Shown: positions 1 through 7,907 of the stretch, piece by piece
How the letters are laid out: the number at the start of each line of letters is the position of its first letter
Position numbering within the stretch: the stretch's first letter is position 1
Assembly: GCA_028527945.1 (NCBI GenBank)
Contig: JAQQAK010000136.1
Coordinates: 1 to 21,764 of the forward strand
Source of the DNA: Spirochaetaceae bacterium
GTDB taxonomy: Bacteria > Spirochaetota > Spirochaetia > UBA9216
Reading direction: 5' to 3'
Length of the DNA stretch: 21,764 nucleotides
Notes under the pieces: model-generated
Told to the model about the DNA's origin: nothing
Database searches by the model: none
The model's input: the letters and a program-made list of their open reading frames with translations, nothing else
Made by a program: the position numbers and the translations under genes

Positions 1-912
1 CATGGTTTGGAATGGGAAGGATTAAATATCATACTTCTAAGTATTAGTGCCAAAACAAATACTGATGAAAGGTTTGCTTTTCTTACAGAATTGACTAAAC
101 TGACCATAACACAAAGCCAAGGCATAGTTATTTCATCTGATGTACCGGGTTCAGTAAATGATATTTTTCAACAATTTTCAAAATGCCGAAAAAAAATACT
201 CGAGTTTCAGTTAAATTCATCCTTCGCGATAGATAACGCTTCATTTATTGGCGAAATTGCCAGCCTTGTATACAAAATTAATCAAAATGTAATTGATTCT
301 GATCTAGAAAATTCAAAGAGGAATACTGAACAATTATTTGATATTCTTGAAAAAACTGCTCTGGAACTGGAAAAAAGCAAAATTCTTTTTTTAAGAATTC
401 TAAATATTATAAACACTGAAAAAAGAATGCGTAAAGAAACAAGCCTACCCTCGCAAGATTTTAAGTTGATGAAATGTCAGGACAGGTTTCAATTAAATAG
501 AGAATTTCAAGCAGTTATTGTAAGAATCATTGAATCGGATCTTGATGAAAACGAAACATCCCGCAAGCCTTGGCTAATAGAAAAAACAAAACAAGAAATA
601 CATAATCATTACAAGGATAATTCATTAACACTTAGAAAATTCTGCTCTACCATTGTTTTTACCAATCCTGATTATCTGGGAAAAATCTTTCATCAATATG
701 AAAAAAAATCCTTTCATACATACCTGAATTCAGTCAGAATAAGTGCGGCAAAAGAATTAATTATTCAGAATCCTCATATTGCAATGTATGAAGTTTCCAG
801 ACAGAGCGGTTTTGGCGAAAACTCCCAATACTTCAGTAAAGTATTCAAGCAAGTAGAAAAAATTAGTCCAAGCCAGTATAGAGAACGCATAAGAAAAGGG
901 ATTTTGACATAG
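1..912 (+). CDS. AraC-family (YesN-type) transcriptional regulator, 3' part
   Basis: DNA-binding regulator cut by the left edge. The frame is open from base 1 (codons CAT, GGT, then TTG at 7-9), so the TTG is probably not the real start. The last ~105 residues form a double helix-turn-helix of the AraC type: 'NPDYLGKIFHQYEKKSFHTYLN', read as helices around 'DYLGKIFHQ', then 'VRISAAKELI', 'YEVSRQSGFGENSQYFSKVF' and the closing 'SPSQYRERI'. The ~190 residues before it (beginning 'LTELTKLTITQSQGIVISS') resemble the linker found between receiver and HTH in YesN-type response regulators, so a receiver domain may lie outside the window; this is inference. It converges on the pectin methylesterase gene with a 28-bp gap, where I see no terminator. 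YesN-type regulators often control polysaccharide-use genes, which would suit its neighbour, but the target is not shown by the sequence. Confidence 0.85.
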   Translation, partial: HGLEWEGLNIILLSISAKTNTDERFAFLTELTKLTITQSQGIVISSDVPGSVNDIFQQFSKCRKKILEFQLNSSFAIDNASFIGEIASLVYKINQNVIDSDLENSKRNTEQLFDILEKTALELEKSKILFLRILNIINTEKRMRKETSLPSQDFKLMKCQDRFQLNREFQAVIVRIIESDLDENETSRKPWLIEKTKQEIHNHYKDNSLTLRKFCSTIVFTNPDYLGKIFHQYEKKSFHTYLNSVRISAAKELIIQNPHIAMYEVSRQSGFGENSQYFSKVFKQVEKISPSQYRERIRKGILT

Positions 913-940
913 AGCTTCATAACAACTTTAGATCTTAAAA

Positions 941-1921
941 TCAATCAGAATCATTATTATCTACATATTCAAAGCCCATGTCAGACATAGCAGGTAGAGA
1001 CTCTGCTGACTTGGGTATAATCTTCACCCATGAAACACGCTCTTCAGCCTGCGCGCCAGGGCCAACACATCCAGCCTCCATAAAACGTGCAGTTTGCTCA
1101 CGAACCTTTGTCCAATGATGCCATCCTTCAGCACAGATACTTTTATCCATCCAGCAGTTCCAGAAAGACACCTTACCATAGCCTCTCCAGGGGCGCCCTA
1201 GATATACACTGCCTTCTGGGGTAAGGCTTGTAAGCCGGCAATTAATAAATGTATATCCAAAGGGCTCCCAGGAAGGATGCGCCGGAGCTGTGATAAAGTT
1301 TCCTTCGCTATCTTTATTCCACAAAGACTCTATTTGACAATTATGAAACAAGGCTCTTGCTGAACCAAAAATAAAATCAACATCACCAGTTATATAACAG
1401 TCCTCATAATATTGCCGAAACACCAAAGAGCCTTCATTAAAGATATGAAAATTATGATTCCCCCACTCCATAACAGGCTCAGGATCGTTTGGAAGTGGCC
1501 CAGTACAAAGAGTGTCCTGCCACCCCAAAAAACGGCAATTTTTAAAATGCATTCTATCAGCATCAGCATAAACAGCGACAGCCTGTCCCGCAATTCCTCC
1601 TGGCCCCGCGGTATTTTCAAAAGAAAGATTTTTTGCAAAAAAATCTTCACCCCGTATATAAATGGTATAGGAAAGAAAAGTTCTCATAGGCTTTCCGTCA
1701 AGAAGAGGCTTTTTAGCAGAATCAGCCCAGGATATTACAGTGTCCGCAGCTTCCTGACCAGCACCTATAAGTCGTAGATTATTTTGATTAATAAAGAGTT
1801 TTTCACGATACAAGCCAGGATCGATTAATATAGTAACAGGTTTTTCTGTGTTTCCAGCCAAAGAATCCAGAGCAGATTGAATTGTTTGGAACTCTCTTTT
1901 TGAACCTACATGAATGATCAT
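941..1921 (-). CDS. Pectin methylesterase (pectinesterase), cytoplasmic-type
   Basis: 326-residue carbohydrate esterase of the right-handed beta-helix CE8 family (PF01095), which removes methyl esters from polygalacturonate and releases methanol. The family signatures are present in order: 'GQAVAVYAD' (Q113), 'GWQDTL' (Q135, D136), 'GDVDFIFG' (nucleophile D182) and 'LGRPWRGYG' (R243, W245). These match the catalytic Asp pair, the Gln residues and the substrate-binding Arg/Trp of known pectinesterases. There is no signal peptide: the protein begins directly with the first beta-strand ('MIIHVGS'). It therefore probably acts in the cytoplasm on imported, methylated oligogalacturonides. ATG start at 1921, with AGGA about eight bases upstream. 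No other pectin gene is in the window. The gene stands alone, between its own promoter region and the convergent AraC-type gene. Confidence 0.93.
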   Translation of the reverse strand: MIIHVGSKREFQTIQSALDSLAGNTEKPVTILIDPGLYREKLFINQNNLRLIGAGQEAADTVISWADSAKKPLLDGKPMRTFLSYTIYIRGEDFFAKNLSFENTAGPGGIAGQAVAVYADADRMHFKNCRFLGWQDTLCTGPLPNDPEPVMEWGNHNFHIFNEGSLVFRQYYEDCYITGDVDFIFGSARALFHNCQIESLWNKDSEGNFITAPAHPSWEPFGYTFINCRLTSLTPEGSVYLGRPWRGYGKVSFWNCWMDKSICAEGWHHWTKVREQTARFMEAGCVGPGAQAEERVSWVKIIPKSAESLPAMSDMGFEYVDNNDSD

Positions 1922-1958
1922 AAATTTTTCCTATCACTTAGACATTGAAGCCAATTTC

Positions 1959-2000
1959 TACAACTTAAAGTAGTTTTTAAGTATATCATATCAAGTTGTA
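1959..2000 (-). promoter_or_regulatory. Candidate promoter and operator of the pectinesterase gene
   Basis: A perfect inverted repeat, TACAACTT (1959-1966) and AAGTTGTA (1993-2000), is separated by 26 bp. Between the arms, on the minus strand, lies a possible -10 box TATACT (1985-1980), with a weak TTAAAA 18 bp upstream as -35. A second, nested repeat ACTTAAA (1963-1969) / TTTAAGT (1976-1982) lies in the same stretch. Arms on both sides of a -10 box would suit a regulator-binding site. The bound protein is unknown. Confidence 0.4.
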
Positions 2001-2067
2001 ATTTTTTAACCATCAAACTTGAAAATTCCTTCTATTATATAGGGATAATATAAATAGACAAAATCAG

Positions 2068-2115
2068 AAAAAAGCCTCTATCAAAACATTTACTGTTTCA
2101 AAAGAGGCTTTTTTT
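2068..2115 (-). terminator. Intrinsic terminator after the MATE gene (symmetric)
   Basis: GCCTCT (2074-2079) pairs with AGAGGC (2103-2108). The stem is extended by a run of six A on the left and seven T on the right, and AAACA/TGTTT can pair inside the loop. On the minus strand it follows the MATE stop by about 24 bases and ends in a T run, as expected for a Rho-independent terminator. The A and T tracts also let it work on the plus strand. Confidence 0.85.
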
Positions 2116-2138
2116 ATACTAAACGTTACAAAATAAGC

Positions 2139-3518
2139 TTAAACCTTTAGACTTTCTACGCGATTAACCTCTCCGCGCCTAAGCTTCTTGAACTCGGCAA
2201 TTACCATAATAAAAACCCATATAATAATTACAAGGTCTATAAGGAACGCTCCCTTGTAAACCCAGCTAACTCCGAAATAGCGTGGAACAATAAGCATTAC
2301 CGGAACATAAAAAACAAGCTGGCGTGCTATTCCCATAATTGCAGAGGGCTTGCTGTTATTAATTGCAGGAAAGAATGTCATAGCCATAAATATTACAGGA
2401 AGAACAGGCAAGAGCGCTGTAAAAAACCTGAAGTTTGAAAGATCAGAGGCTATAAAATCCTTTGTGGGAAGCATTAAATGAAGAACCAACTCTGGATTAA
2501 TCATCATTATAGCCCAAAATGGCGCCATTAATACTGTTGCTGCAACACCAAATATTTTGAAACTGCTTATAACTCGATCATATTTTTCCGCTCCAAAGTT
2601 TATTCCTATGGCGGGTTGAAGAGCTCGCATAAGTCCAAAAACCGGAGTAAGAAGGAACATGAAAATTCTATAGGCTATTCCGTAAAAGGCTATGTCAGAG
2701 GTTGTACCGTAGTGGCTTAAAGCATTCATAACAACAACTCCCTGAACAACCGACATTATAGCCATTATCATTGACGGAACGCCCATGTTTATGATGGACT
2801 TTGTTACATTCTTGTCCCGCCTTACTGAGAACGGTTTAGCGTCAAAAGAGATCTTGTTCTTATTGCTCGCATAGATGAAGAATACAATAGTATACACAAG
2901 CATACCAATATTGGTTCCCCAGGCCGCTCCCTTTACACCGAATCCAAGTACAACTATCAGAAAATAGTTTGCTATAACATTTACAACAAGACCGCTTCCC
3001 ATCATTATGGCAGCGGACCCCATCTTGCCTTCGGCCCTGACAATCATATTATACGCGAGACCGGTAATCCAGAAAACTGAGCCGTAACAAGTAACCCTGA
3101 AATAATCAGCACCAAATCCAAGAGCTGCCCCCATGCCGCCCATCATCTTCACAATAGGCACAGCAAAAATAATTCCCAATATACTGTAAACTATTGAAAA
3201 CAGAATATTAAGATAATTTGCGTTACCAAGCAATTTTCGCTGGGTAACATGATCATTTGCTCCAAGAGCAATACTTAATGCCGAACCCGCTCCGACACCA
3301 ACAAGCTGCCCCAACCCCAAAGGCAATTGTGACAAGGGGTAAGCAAGTGATACCCCCGCGAGTGCTTCTTCACCCACAAAGCGTCCAACAAAGATTGCAT
3401 CGAAAATTGTATTTAGCCCATAAAGAACCATTGCTATAATTGCTGGCCACGACAATTTCCACATGACTCCCCAAAGATTATCGTTGAGGATCATGTTTTT
3501 TTGTTTATCCCTTTCCAT
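2139..3518 (-). CDS. MATE-family multidrug/cation antiporter
   Basis: 459-residue inner-membrane transporter with about 12 hydrophobic segments in two homologous halves, the usual size and pattern for MATE (PF01554, NorM/DinF-like) exporters. The N-terminus 'LWGVMWKLSWPAIIAMVLYGLNTI' (split: 'LWGVMWKLSWPAI' then 'AMVLYGLNTIFDAIFVG') and the following 'GEEALAGVSLAYPL' are typical of family helix 1-2. Such proteins export drugs or metabolites in exchange for Na+ or H+; the substrate cannot be read here. ATG start, with AGGAG about seven bases upstream. It lies 121 bp downstream of the ABC pair on the same strand and ends at a strong terminator, so it may be the last gene of the TetR-ABC-ABC transcript, or have its own promoter in the gap. 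Confidence 0.92.
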   Translation of the reverse strand: MERDKQKNMILNDNLWGVMWKLSWPAIIAMVLYGLNTIFDAIFVGRFVGEEALAGVSLAYPLSQLPLGLGQLVGVGAGSALSIALGANDHVTQRKLLGNANYLNILFSIVYSILGIIFAVPIVKMMGGMGAALGFGADYFRVTCYGSVFWITGLAYNMIVRAEGKMGSAAIMMGSGLVVNVIANYFLIVVLGFGVKGAAWGTNIGMLVYTIVFFIYASNKNKISFDAKPFSVRRDKNVTKSIINMGVPSMIMAIMSVVQGVVVMNALSHYGTTSDIAFYGIAYRIFMFLLTPVFGLMRALQPAIGINFGAEKYDRVISSFKIFGVAATVLMAPFWAIMMINPELVLHLMLPTKDFIASDLSNFRFFTALLPVLPVIFMAMTFFPAINNSKPSAIMGIARQLVFYVPVMLIVPRYFGVSWVYKGAFLIDLVIIIWVFIMVIAEFKKLRRGEVNRVESLKV

Positions 3519-3586
3519 AAGAGAACTCCTAACATCTTTTCTAATATAATTAGCTTTATCTAACTACAAACATACATTACTAAATA

Positions 3587-3605
3587 GGGCAGAATCTTTC
3601 TGCTC
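3587..3605 (-). other. Short hairpin between ABC and MATE genes
   Basis: GCAGAA (3589-3594) and TTCTGC (3598-3603) form a 6-bp stem with a 3-base loop, extended by G-U and G-C pairs. It follows the ABC gene stop on the minus strand, but no T run follows ('CCCTATTTAG'), so it is a poor terminator. It could cause partial termination or mark a processing site. Confidence 0.35.
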
Positions 3606-3639
3606 CATTCCGACTAAAATAATCCAAATAGTTTATAAA

Positions 3640-5394
3640 TTAAGATTTTATAGACTCTTTCGATGAGATCTTCCAACTTCGAGCCTGTGTTCTTCTTTGC
3701 CAGAAGGTATTATAAAGCCCCTCCTGTTTAACAAGCTCTTCATGAACACCCTGTTGAATTATTCTTCCATCATCTATAACAAGAATCTGTTCTGCTTCAC
3801 GAATGGTTGAAAGCTTATGCGCTATAACAAGCAGGGTTTTATCCTTGACCAGTTCACTTATTGCATCCTGTATATGCTTTTCATTATCAGGATCGACGTT
3901 TGCGGTCGCCTCATCAAGGAGGACAATAGGAGCATCCTTCAATATAGCTCTTGCAATGGAAATGCGCTGTTTCTCTCCTCCAGAAAGGGAGCTTCCACCC
4001 TCTTCAACCATTGTTTCATATCCAGCCTCAAGAGCCATAATAAAATCATGGCAACGAGCCTTCTTACAGGCATCTATTACTTCTTCCATTGAGGCATCAG
4101 GCTTGCCAAATCGTACATTATTAAGAATTGTATCGTTAAAAAGATAGACATTCTGAAAAACCATACTAATATTTTTCAGAAGGCTGTCACATGTCATATC
4201 TCTAACATTCACACCTCCGACAAGAACTTCTCCCTCAGAAACATCCCAGAAGCGAGCTACCAGATTTGTAATGGTAGTCTTGCCACAGCCGGACTTACCC
4301 ACAAGAGCCGTCATACTGCGCTGTGGAACCTTAAAGCTGACATCATGAAGAACCTTGTCATTTTCATACGCAAAGCTTACATTTCTGAATTCAATGTCAA
4401 AATTACCAAGCTCTATATCCCTTCCGTTTTCATCAATAGTCTTTGCGTTCATAATCTCATCATAGCGGTCAAGCCCACGTTCCATAATTCTTACCTGTGA
4501 GGCTACATTGCTAAGAGTTTGAAATGGAGTAAATAACTGAAAAATATAAATAATAACCATCAGAGCAAAAGACATATCAAGTGAGCCATTAAATCCAAAC
4601 CATGAAGCAGATAGTATTATCAAAGAAATACCAGCAGCAAACCATGTATGAAATTTTTTAAATGGAGGAATAAATTCCTTTTCAAAATTGATTGATATAT
4701 CACGGTACTCCTTAAATTGATCATTCACACGCCTGGACCTTTCGCCAACCATATTAAAGGCCTTAATAACAGAAATACCTCTAACATATTCTAAAACGCT
4801 TCCCACAAGACGAGCTATTCCCTCTTGCCTCTTTTTTGACTGTTCTATAACAACTGAATTAAGTTTTTTAAGCGAAAAAGCTGAAAAAATAAAAGTAGCA
4901 ATCGCAATAAGCGCTATCCTATAATCTATGATAAGCATCATAACAGCTCCAAGAATTACAGAAATATAGCCGTTAAAAATCTTTGACAGGGTATTCATCG
5001 AGTACTGTTCAACAAAAACAATATCAGAGGTAACCACAGCCGTGACATTACCAGTTGCCCCCTCCGAGAAGTACCCCATGGGAAGACGCTTCAAGTGCTC
5101 GCCAAGACGCATCCGCTCACGCGCAAAAATTTTGTATCCAGTACCGCTCTGAAGCCCGTCTGAAATTCTTCTAAAAAAAGCTCTGAAAAAGATTGTTGCA
5201 ACTACAAGAATAGAAAAAAGACGCACATCAGCGCTTTCAAGTGTTCCGTTAAGGATTTTGCTAATAGCAAAAAGAACCAGAATTACAGGAGAAACAATAA
5301 ATATTCCTTCAAAGAAACTCATTAGAATAGCCCATTTTAGTCTTCCTGAAAAATCTCCAGCCAATTTCATTATTCTTTTTACAATACTAAACAC
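3640..5394 (-). CDS. ABC transporter, fused permease-ATPase, second half of pair 1 (YbtPQ/IrtAB-like)
   Basis: 584 residues: an exporter-fold membrane domain (six hydrophobic segments, residues ~1-310), then an ATPase domain with Walker A GKSGCGKT (366-373), Q-loop Q414, signature LSGGE (470-474), Walker B VLLDEAT (491-497, catalytic E495) and H-loop H526. All ATPase motifs look intact. The 'ARFWDVSEGEVLVGGVNVRDM' region (here 380-400) is typical of the heterodimeric group that includes YbtP/YbtQ and IrtA/IrtB; these exporter-fold proteins import metal-siderophores, but many relatives in anaerobes are uncharacterised and may be exporters. GTG start at 5394, with AGGAGG six bases upstream; it overlaps the upstream ABC gene by 8 bp, so the two are probably translated together as a heterodimer. 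No terminal domain beyond the usual length. Confidence 0.92.
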   Translation of the reverse strand: MFSIVKRIMKLAGDFSGRLKWAILMSFFEGIFIVSPVILVLFAISKILNGTLESADVRLFSILVVATIFFRAFFRRISDGLQSGTGYKIFARERMRLGEHLKRLPMGYFSEGATGNVTAVVTSDIVFVEQYSMNTLSKIFNGYISVILGAVMMLIIDYRIALIAIATFIFSAFSLKKLNSVVIEQSKKRQEGIARLVGSVLEYVRGISVIKAFNMVGERSRRVNDQFKEYRDISINFEKEFIPPFKKFHTWFAAGISLIILSASWFGFNGSLDMSFALMVIIYIFQLFTPFQTLSNVASQVRIMERGLDRYDEIMNAKTIDENGRDIELGNFDIEFRNVSFAYENDKVLHDVSFKVPQRSMTALVGKSGCGKTTITNLVARFWDVSEGEVLVGGVNVRDMTCDSLLKNISMVFQNVYLFNDTILNNVRFGKPDASMEEVIDACKKARCHDFIMALEAGYETMVEEGGSSLSGGEKQRISIARAILKDAPIVLLDEATANVDPDNEKHIQDAISELVKDKTLLVIAHKLSTIREAEQILVIDDGRIIQQGVHEELVKQEGLYNTFWQRRTQARSWKISSKESIKS

Positions 5395-7156
5395 GTGGAG
5401 CCTCCTTTACATCAATATGCCATTGGATTGATTCAGCGTGAGCATTCCAAAGTTGCTCATACTTGCCTGACTGTGCAAGAAGCTGCTCATGAGTTCCCTG
5501 CTCAAGAAGAATTCCCGCATCCATCAAGAGGATTTTATCGGCCTCTACAATGGTTGATAGCCGATGCGCAATAACAATCAAAGTCTTTCCCTGAATAAGA
5601 CTGTTAAGGGCGGCTTGAATCTGATCTTCATTTTCAGGATCAGTTGATGAGGTTGCCTCATCAAGAATAATAATTGGAGCGTCTTTAAGAATTGCTCTGG
5701 CAATGGTAAGACGCTGCTTTTCTCCTCCAGAGAGTTTGTTGCCGGAATCTCCTGCCCTGGTCTGATATCCATGACTTGTATTAAGTATGAACTCATGACA
5801 GCCAGCAGCCTTCGCGGCCTCAATTACCTCTTCATCGCTGGCCTCCGGCCGCCCTATCCTTATATTTTCGATAATTGGAATATCAAAAAGAAAGGTATCC
5901 TGAGACACATAACTTACATAACTCATAAGCCTTTCAAAAGACATTTCACGGATTTCGACTCCTCCAATTTTGATAGCCCCCTTGTCAATGTCCCAAAAGT
6001 GTACAAGAAGTTTAGCTAGCGTGCTCTTGCCGCTTCCGGATTCTCCGACAATAGCAGTTACAGAATTTTCTTCTACAGAAAAACTAACATTCTTTATAAC
6101 ATCTACCTTGTCGTACGCAAAACTTACATCATCATACGTTATACTAAAGTTTTTTGGCTCAACATTCTTTTCTACTGCGACAAGCTCCTCTCCCTCAAAG
6201 GTCTTTTCAAGTTCTGCTATTTTGAACTTTAAATTCGGGATATTGGGGAAAAATTCTACAAGCTTAACAAGAGGAACTCCAATACTAAGAGCTATAAGGA
6301 GTGAAAAAAGAAAAGTTGCAAGGCTAAGTGTACCTGCAAGATAAAAATGAAGTCCTACAGGGAGAAGAAGTATAATGGTACACGGTAATACAGCACTATA
6401 AATAGCCATATAGGTCCAACTCTCTTTATACCATGCAAGAGTAAAATCCCTGTAATCTTCAATAGAATCCTTATATTTTTTGAATGAGCTCGTAACACGG
6501 TTGAAAATTTTTATAACCTCCATCCCGTTTATATACTCAACAATAGTCTTGTTCATGCGTTCTTCAGAGCGGTAGTAGTCTCCCATTTTTTTCATCCCGG
6601 AAGCCATCATCAGCCCCATGGCTATTACACCAAATGGTATAGATCCCATTGAAAGAAGAGCCATTCTCCAATCCAAAATAAAAAGAACAATAAAAACAAC
6701 AAGGGGACTCAGAAGATATGGAATTCCTTCAGGAATCATATGAGCAAGAAGAGACTCAAGCTGGTCAATATCTTCCACAAAATTTTTCTTGTATGAGCCA
6801 GATCCCTTTTCCTGGATTTTACCAAGAGGCAGTGTACTCATTTTTCGGGCAAACTTTATACGCATTCCCATCAAGGTGTCAAAGGCGACTTCGTGAGAAG
6901 CATCAAGCCCTGCGGCAAGAAGACTAGTCTTTAACCATATAGAAAAAGCTATTGCCACAGCTATTACAATAAGATACGCAACTGTTATATTTCCACCTTC
7001 TACTAATCGTACGATTATGTCATAAGACAATAAATATGGAGCGATCTCTACAAGAACGCTCAAGAATATTAGTACGATAGCCTTGACATGCTTTCCTCTG
7101 TACTCTCCGGCATAATCAAGAATTTTACTAAAACCATTTTTAGATTTTTTAGACAT
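5387..7156 (-). CDS. ABC transporter, fused permease-ATPase, first half of pair 1 (YbtPQ/IrtAB-like)
   Basis: 589 residues with six membrane segments (~20-300) followed by an ATPase domain: Walker A GESGSGKS (371-378), Q419, signature LSGGE (475-479), Walker B IIILDEAT (495-502, catalytic E500) and H531. Both partners of the pair therefore keep a catalytic Glu and a canonical signature, so no degenerate ATP site is evident. ATG start at 7156, with GGAGG about eight bases upstream. It follows the TetR gene by only 16 bp on the same strand, which places it in a TetR-controlled operon. There is no N-terminal FAD-binding (SIP) domain like that of mycobacterial IrtA. Substrate unknown: metal chelate uptake or export of a toxic compound are both possible. 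Confidence 0.92.
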   Translation of the reverse strand: MSKKSKNGFSKILDYAGEYRGKHVKAIVLIFLSVLVEIAPYLLSYDIIVRLVEGGNITVAYLIVIAVAIAFSIWLKTSLLAAGLDASHEVAFDTLMGMRIKFARKMSTLPLGKIQEKGSGSYKKNFVEDIDQLESLLAHMIPEGIPYLLSPLVVFIVLFILDWRMALLSMGSIPFGVIAMGLMMASGMKKMGDYYRSEERMNKTIVEYINGMEVIKIFNRVTSSFKKYKDSIEDYRDFTLAWYKESWTYMAIYSAVLPCTIILLLPVGLHFYLAGTLSLATFLFSLLIALSIGVPLVKLVEFFPNIPNLKFKIAELEKTFEGEELVAVEKNVEPKNFSITYDDVSFAYDKVDVIKNVSFSVEENSVTAIVGESGSGKSTLAKLLVHFWDIDKGAIKIGGVEIREMSFERLMSYVSYVSQDTFLFDIPIIENIRIGRPEASDEEVIEAAKAAGCHEFILNTSHGYQTRAGDSGNKLSGGEKQRLTIARAILKDAPIIILDEATSSTDPENEDQIQAALNSLIQGKTLIVIAHRLSTIVEADKILLMDAGILLEQGTHEQLLAQSGKYEQLWNAHAESIQWHIDVKEAPRV

Positions 7157-7172
7157 AATTTTACCTCCAAAC

Positions 7173-7799
7173 TTATAATTGCAAATTGATTACACTCATA
7201 AAACCATAGTGAACAAAGACAGCCATTTGCTTTATATACTCAACGAGCTCCTGATCATCCGGTTCATGAATAAGGATTTCTTCTATTAATCTTAGATATA
7301 ATGACGCAAGGGTATGAATAAGCATTTCAGACATCTGAATCTTTTTGCCGGGGACATATTCTGTAATGCTGTTATTAAACATAAAAGCGTGTTCAGTATA
7401 CAAATTAAAAATTTCTTCACGAAAATTCTCTTTACTGGAGCCGGCAGAAGAAAAGAACAGAAGGCTAAGACCTTCCTTATAATCAAACAGTGCATATACA
7501 AATTTGGCAAAATCATCTATTGAGGCTTGTGCTGATTCATCAGTTTTAAATAAATACATTTGTACATAGTCCTGACCATAGCTATCAGGCATTGATGATC
7601 TTATAAAATCCATTGAGGGCTTCACTAGCTCACAAAAAAGTTCATCCTTGTTTTTAAAATAGGTGTAAATATTCCCTTTTGTAACGCCGGCTTTTGCCGC
7701 TATCTCACGCAGGGAGGCCTTTGCAAACCCCTTTTCAAGAAATTCCTTTTTAGCAACTTCAAGAATTAAATTCCGGACTTCAGCTTTTTTCTTCTGCAT
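7173..7799 (-). CDS. TetR/AcrR-family repressor of ABC pair 1
   Basis: DNA-binding repressor of 208 residues with an N-terminal HTH at residues 29-48 ('ASLREIAAKAGVTKGNIYTYF') and the usual 'KNKDELFCELV' that follows it. The C-terminal helical domain would bind an unknown ligand. I chose ATG at 7799 because GGAG lies six bases upstream. A longer frame opens at a TTG (7823), but that start has no good ribosome site and lies inside the operator. It is the first gene of the run TetR-ABC-ABC and is 16 bp from the next gene. It probably represses its own operon through the palindrome at 7818-7848. Confidence 0.92.
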   Translation of the reverse strand: MQKKKAEVRNLILEVAKKEFLEKGFAKASLREIAAKAGVTKGNIYTYFKNKDELFCELVKPSMDFIRSSMPDSYGQDYVQMYLFKTDESAQASIDDFAKFVYALFDYKEGLSLLFFSSAGSSKENFREEIFNLYTEHAFMFNNSITEYVPGKKIQMSEMLIHTLASLYLRLIEEILIHEPDDQELVEYIKQMAVFVHYGFMSVINLQL

Positions 7800-7817
7800 T
7801 AAGTTCTCCAACGAGGA

Positions 7818-7848
7818 TTTCAATAAATACCATTGGTATTTATTGAAA
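7818..7848. promoter_or_regulatory. 31-bp perfect palindrome, probable TetR operator
   Basis: Arms TTTCAATAAATACCA (7818-7832) and TGGTATTTATTGAAA (7834-7848) are exact inverse complements around a single T. It sits between the promoter -10 box and the TetR start, over the expected transcription start, where a TetR dimer would block transcription. The role as operator is inferred from position and symmetry. Confidence 0.85.
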
Positions 7849-7875
7849 GATAAAAGATATATACTTTTTTGTCAA
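7847..7875 (-). promoter_or_regulatory. Promoter of the TetR-ABC-ABC operon
   Basis: On the minus strand TTGACA (7875-7870), a 17-bp spacer and TATCTT (7852-7847) fit a sigma-70-type promoter. The -10 box touches the right arm of the palindrome, and the predicted start (~7840) falls inside it. A further 7-bp inverted repeat AATAACT (7874-7880) / AGTTATT (7897-7903) lies at and above the -35 box. It could be a second protein site or a weak end signal for the kinase gene. Confidence 0.65.
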
Positions 7876-7907
7876 TAACTATATTAGGTATTACTAAGTT
7901 ATTTTTA

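Noticed and set aside
7..9. TTG as the true start of the AraC-type gene
   Set aside because: The frame stays open to base 1 and there is no ribosome site; the gene most likely begins outside the window.
3803..4147. Long plus-strand frames inside the ABC and other minus-strand genes (also 1412-1777, 5970-6344, 11112-11360 and others)
   Set aside because: They are antisense to genes with clear protein families, lack ribosome sites and show no recognisable domains.
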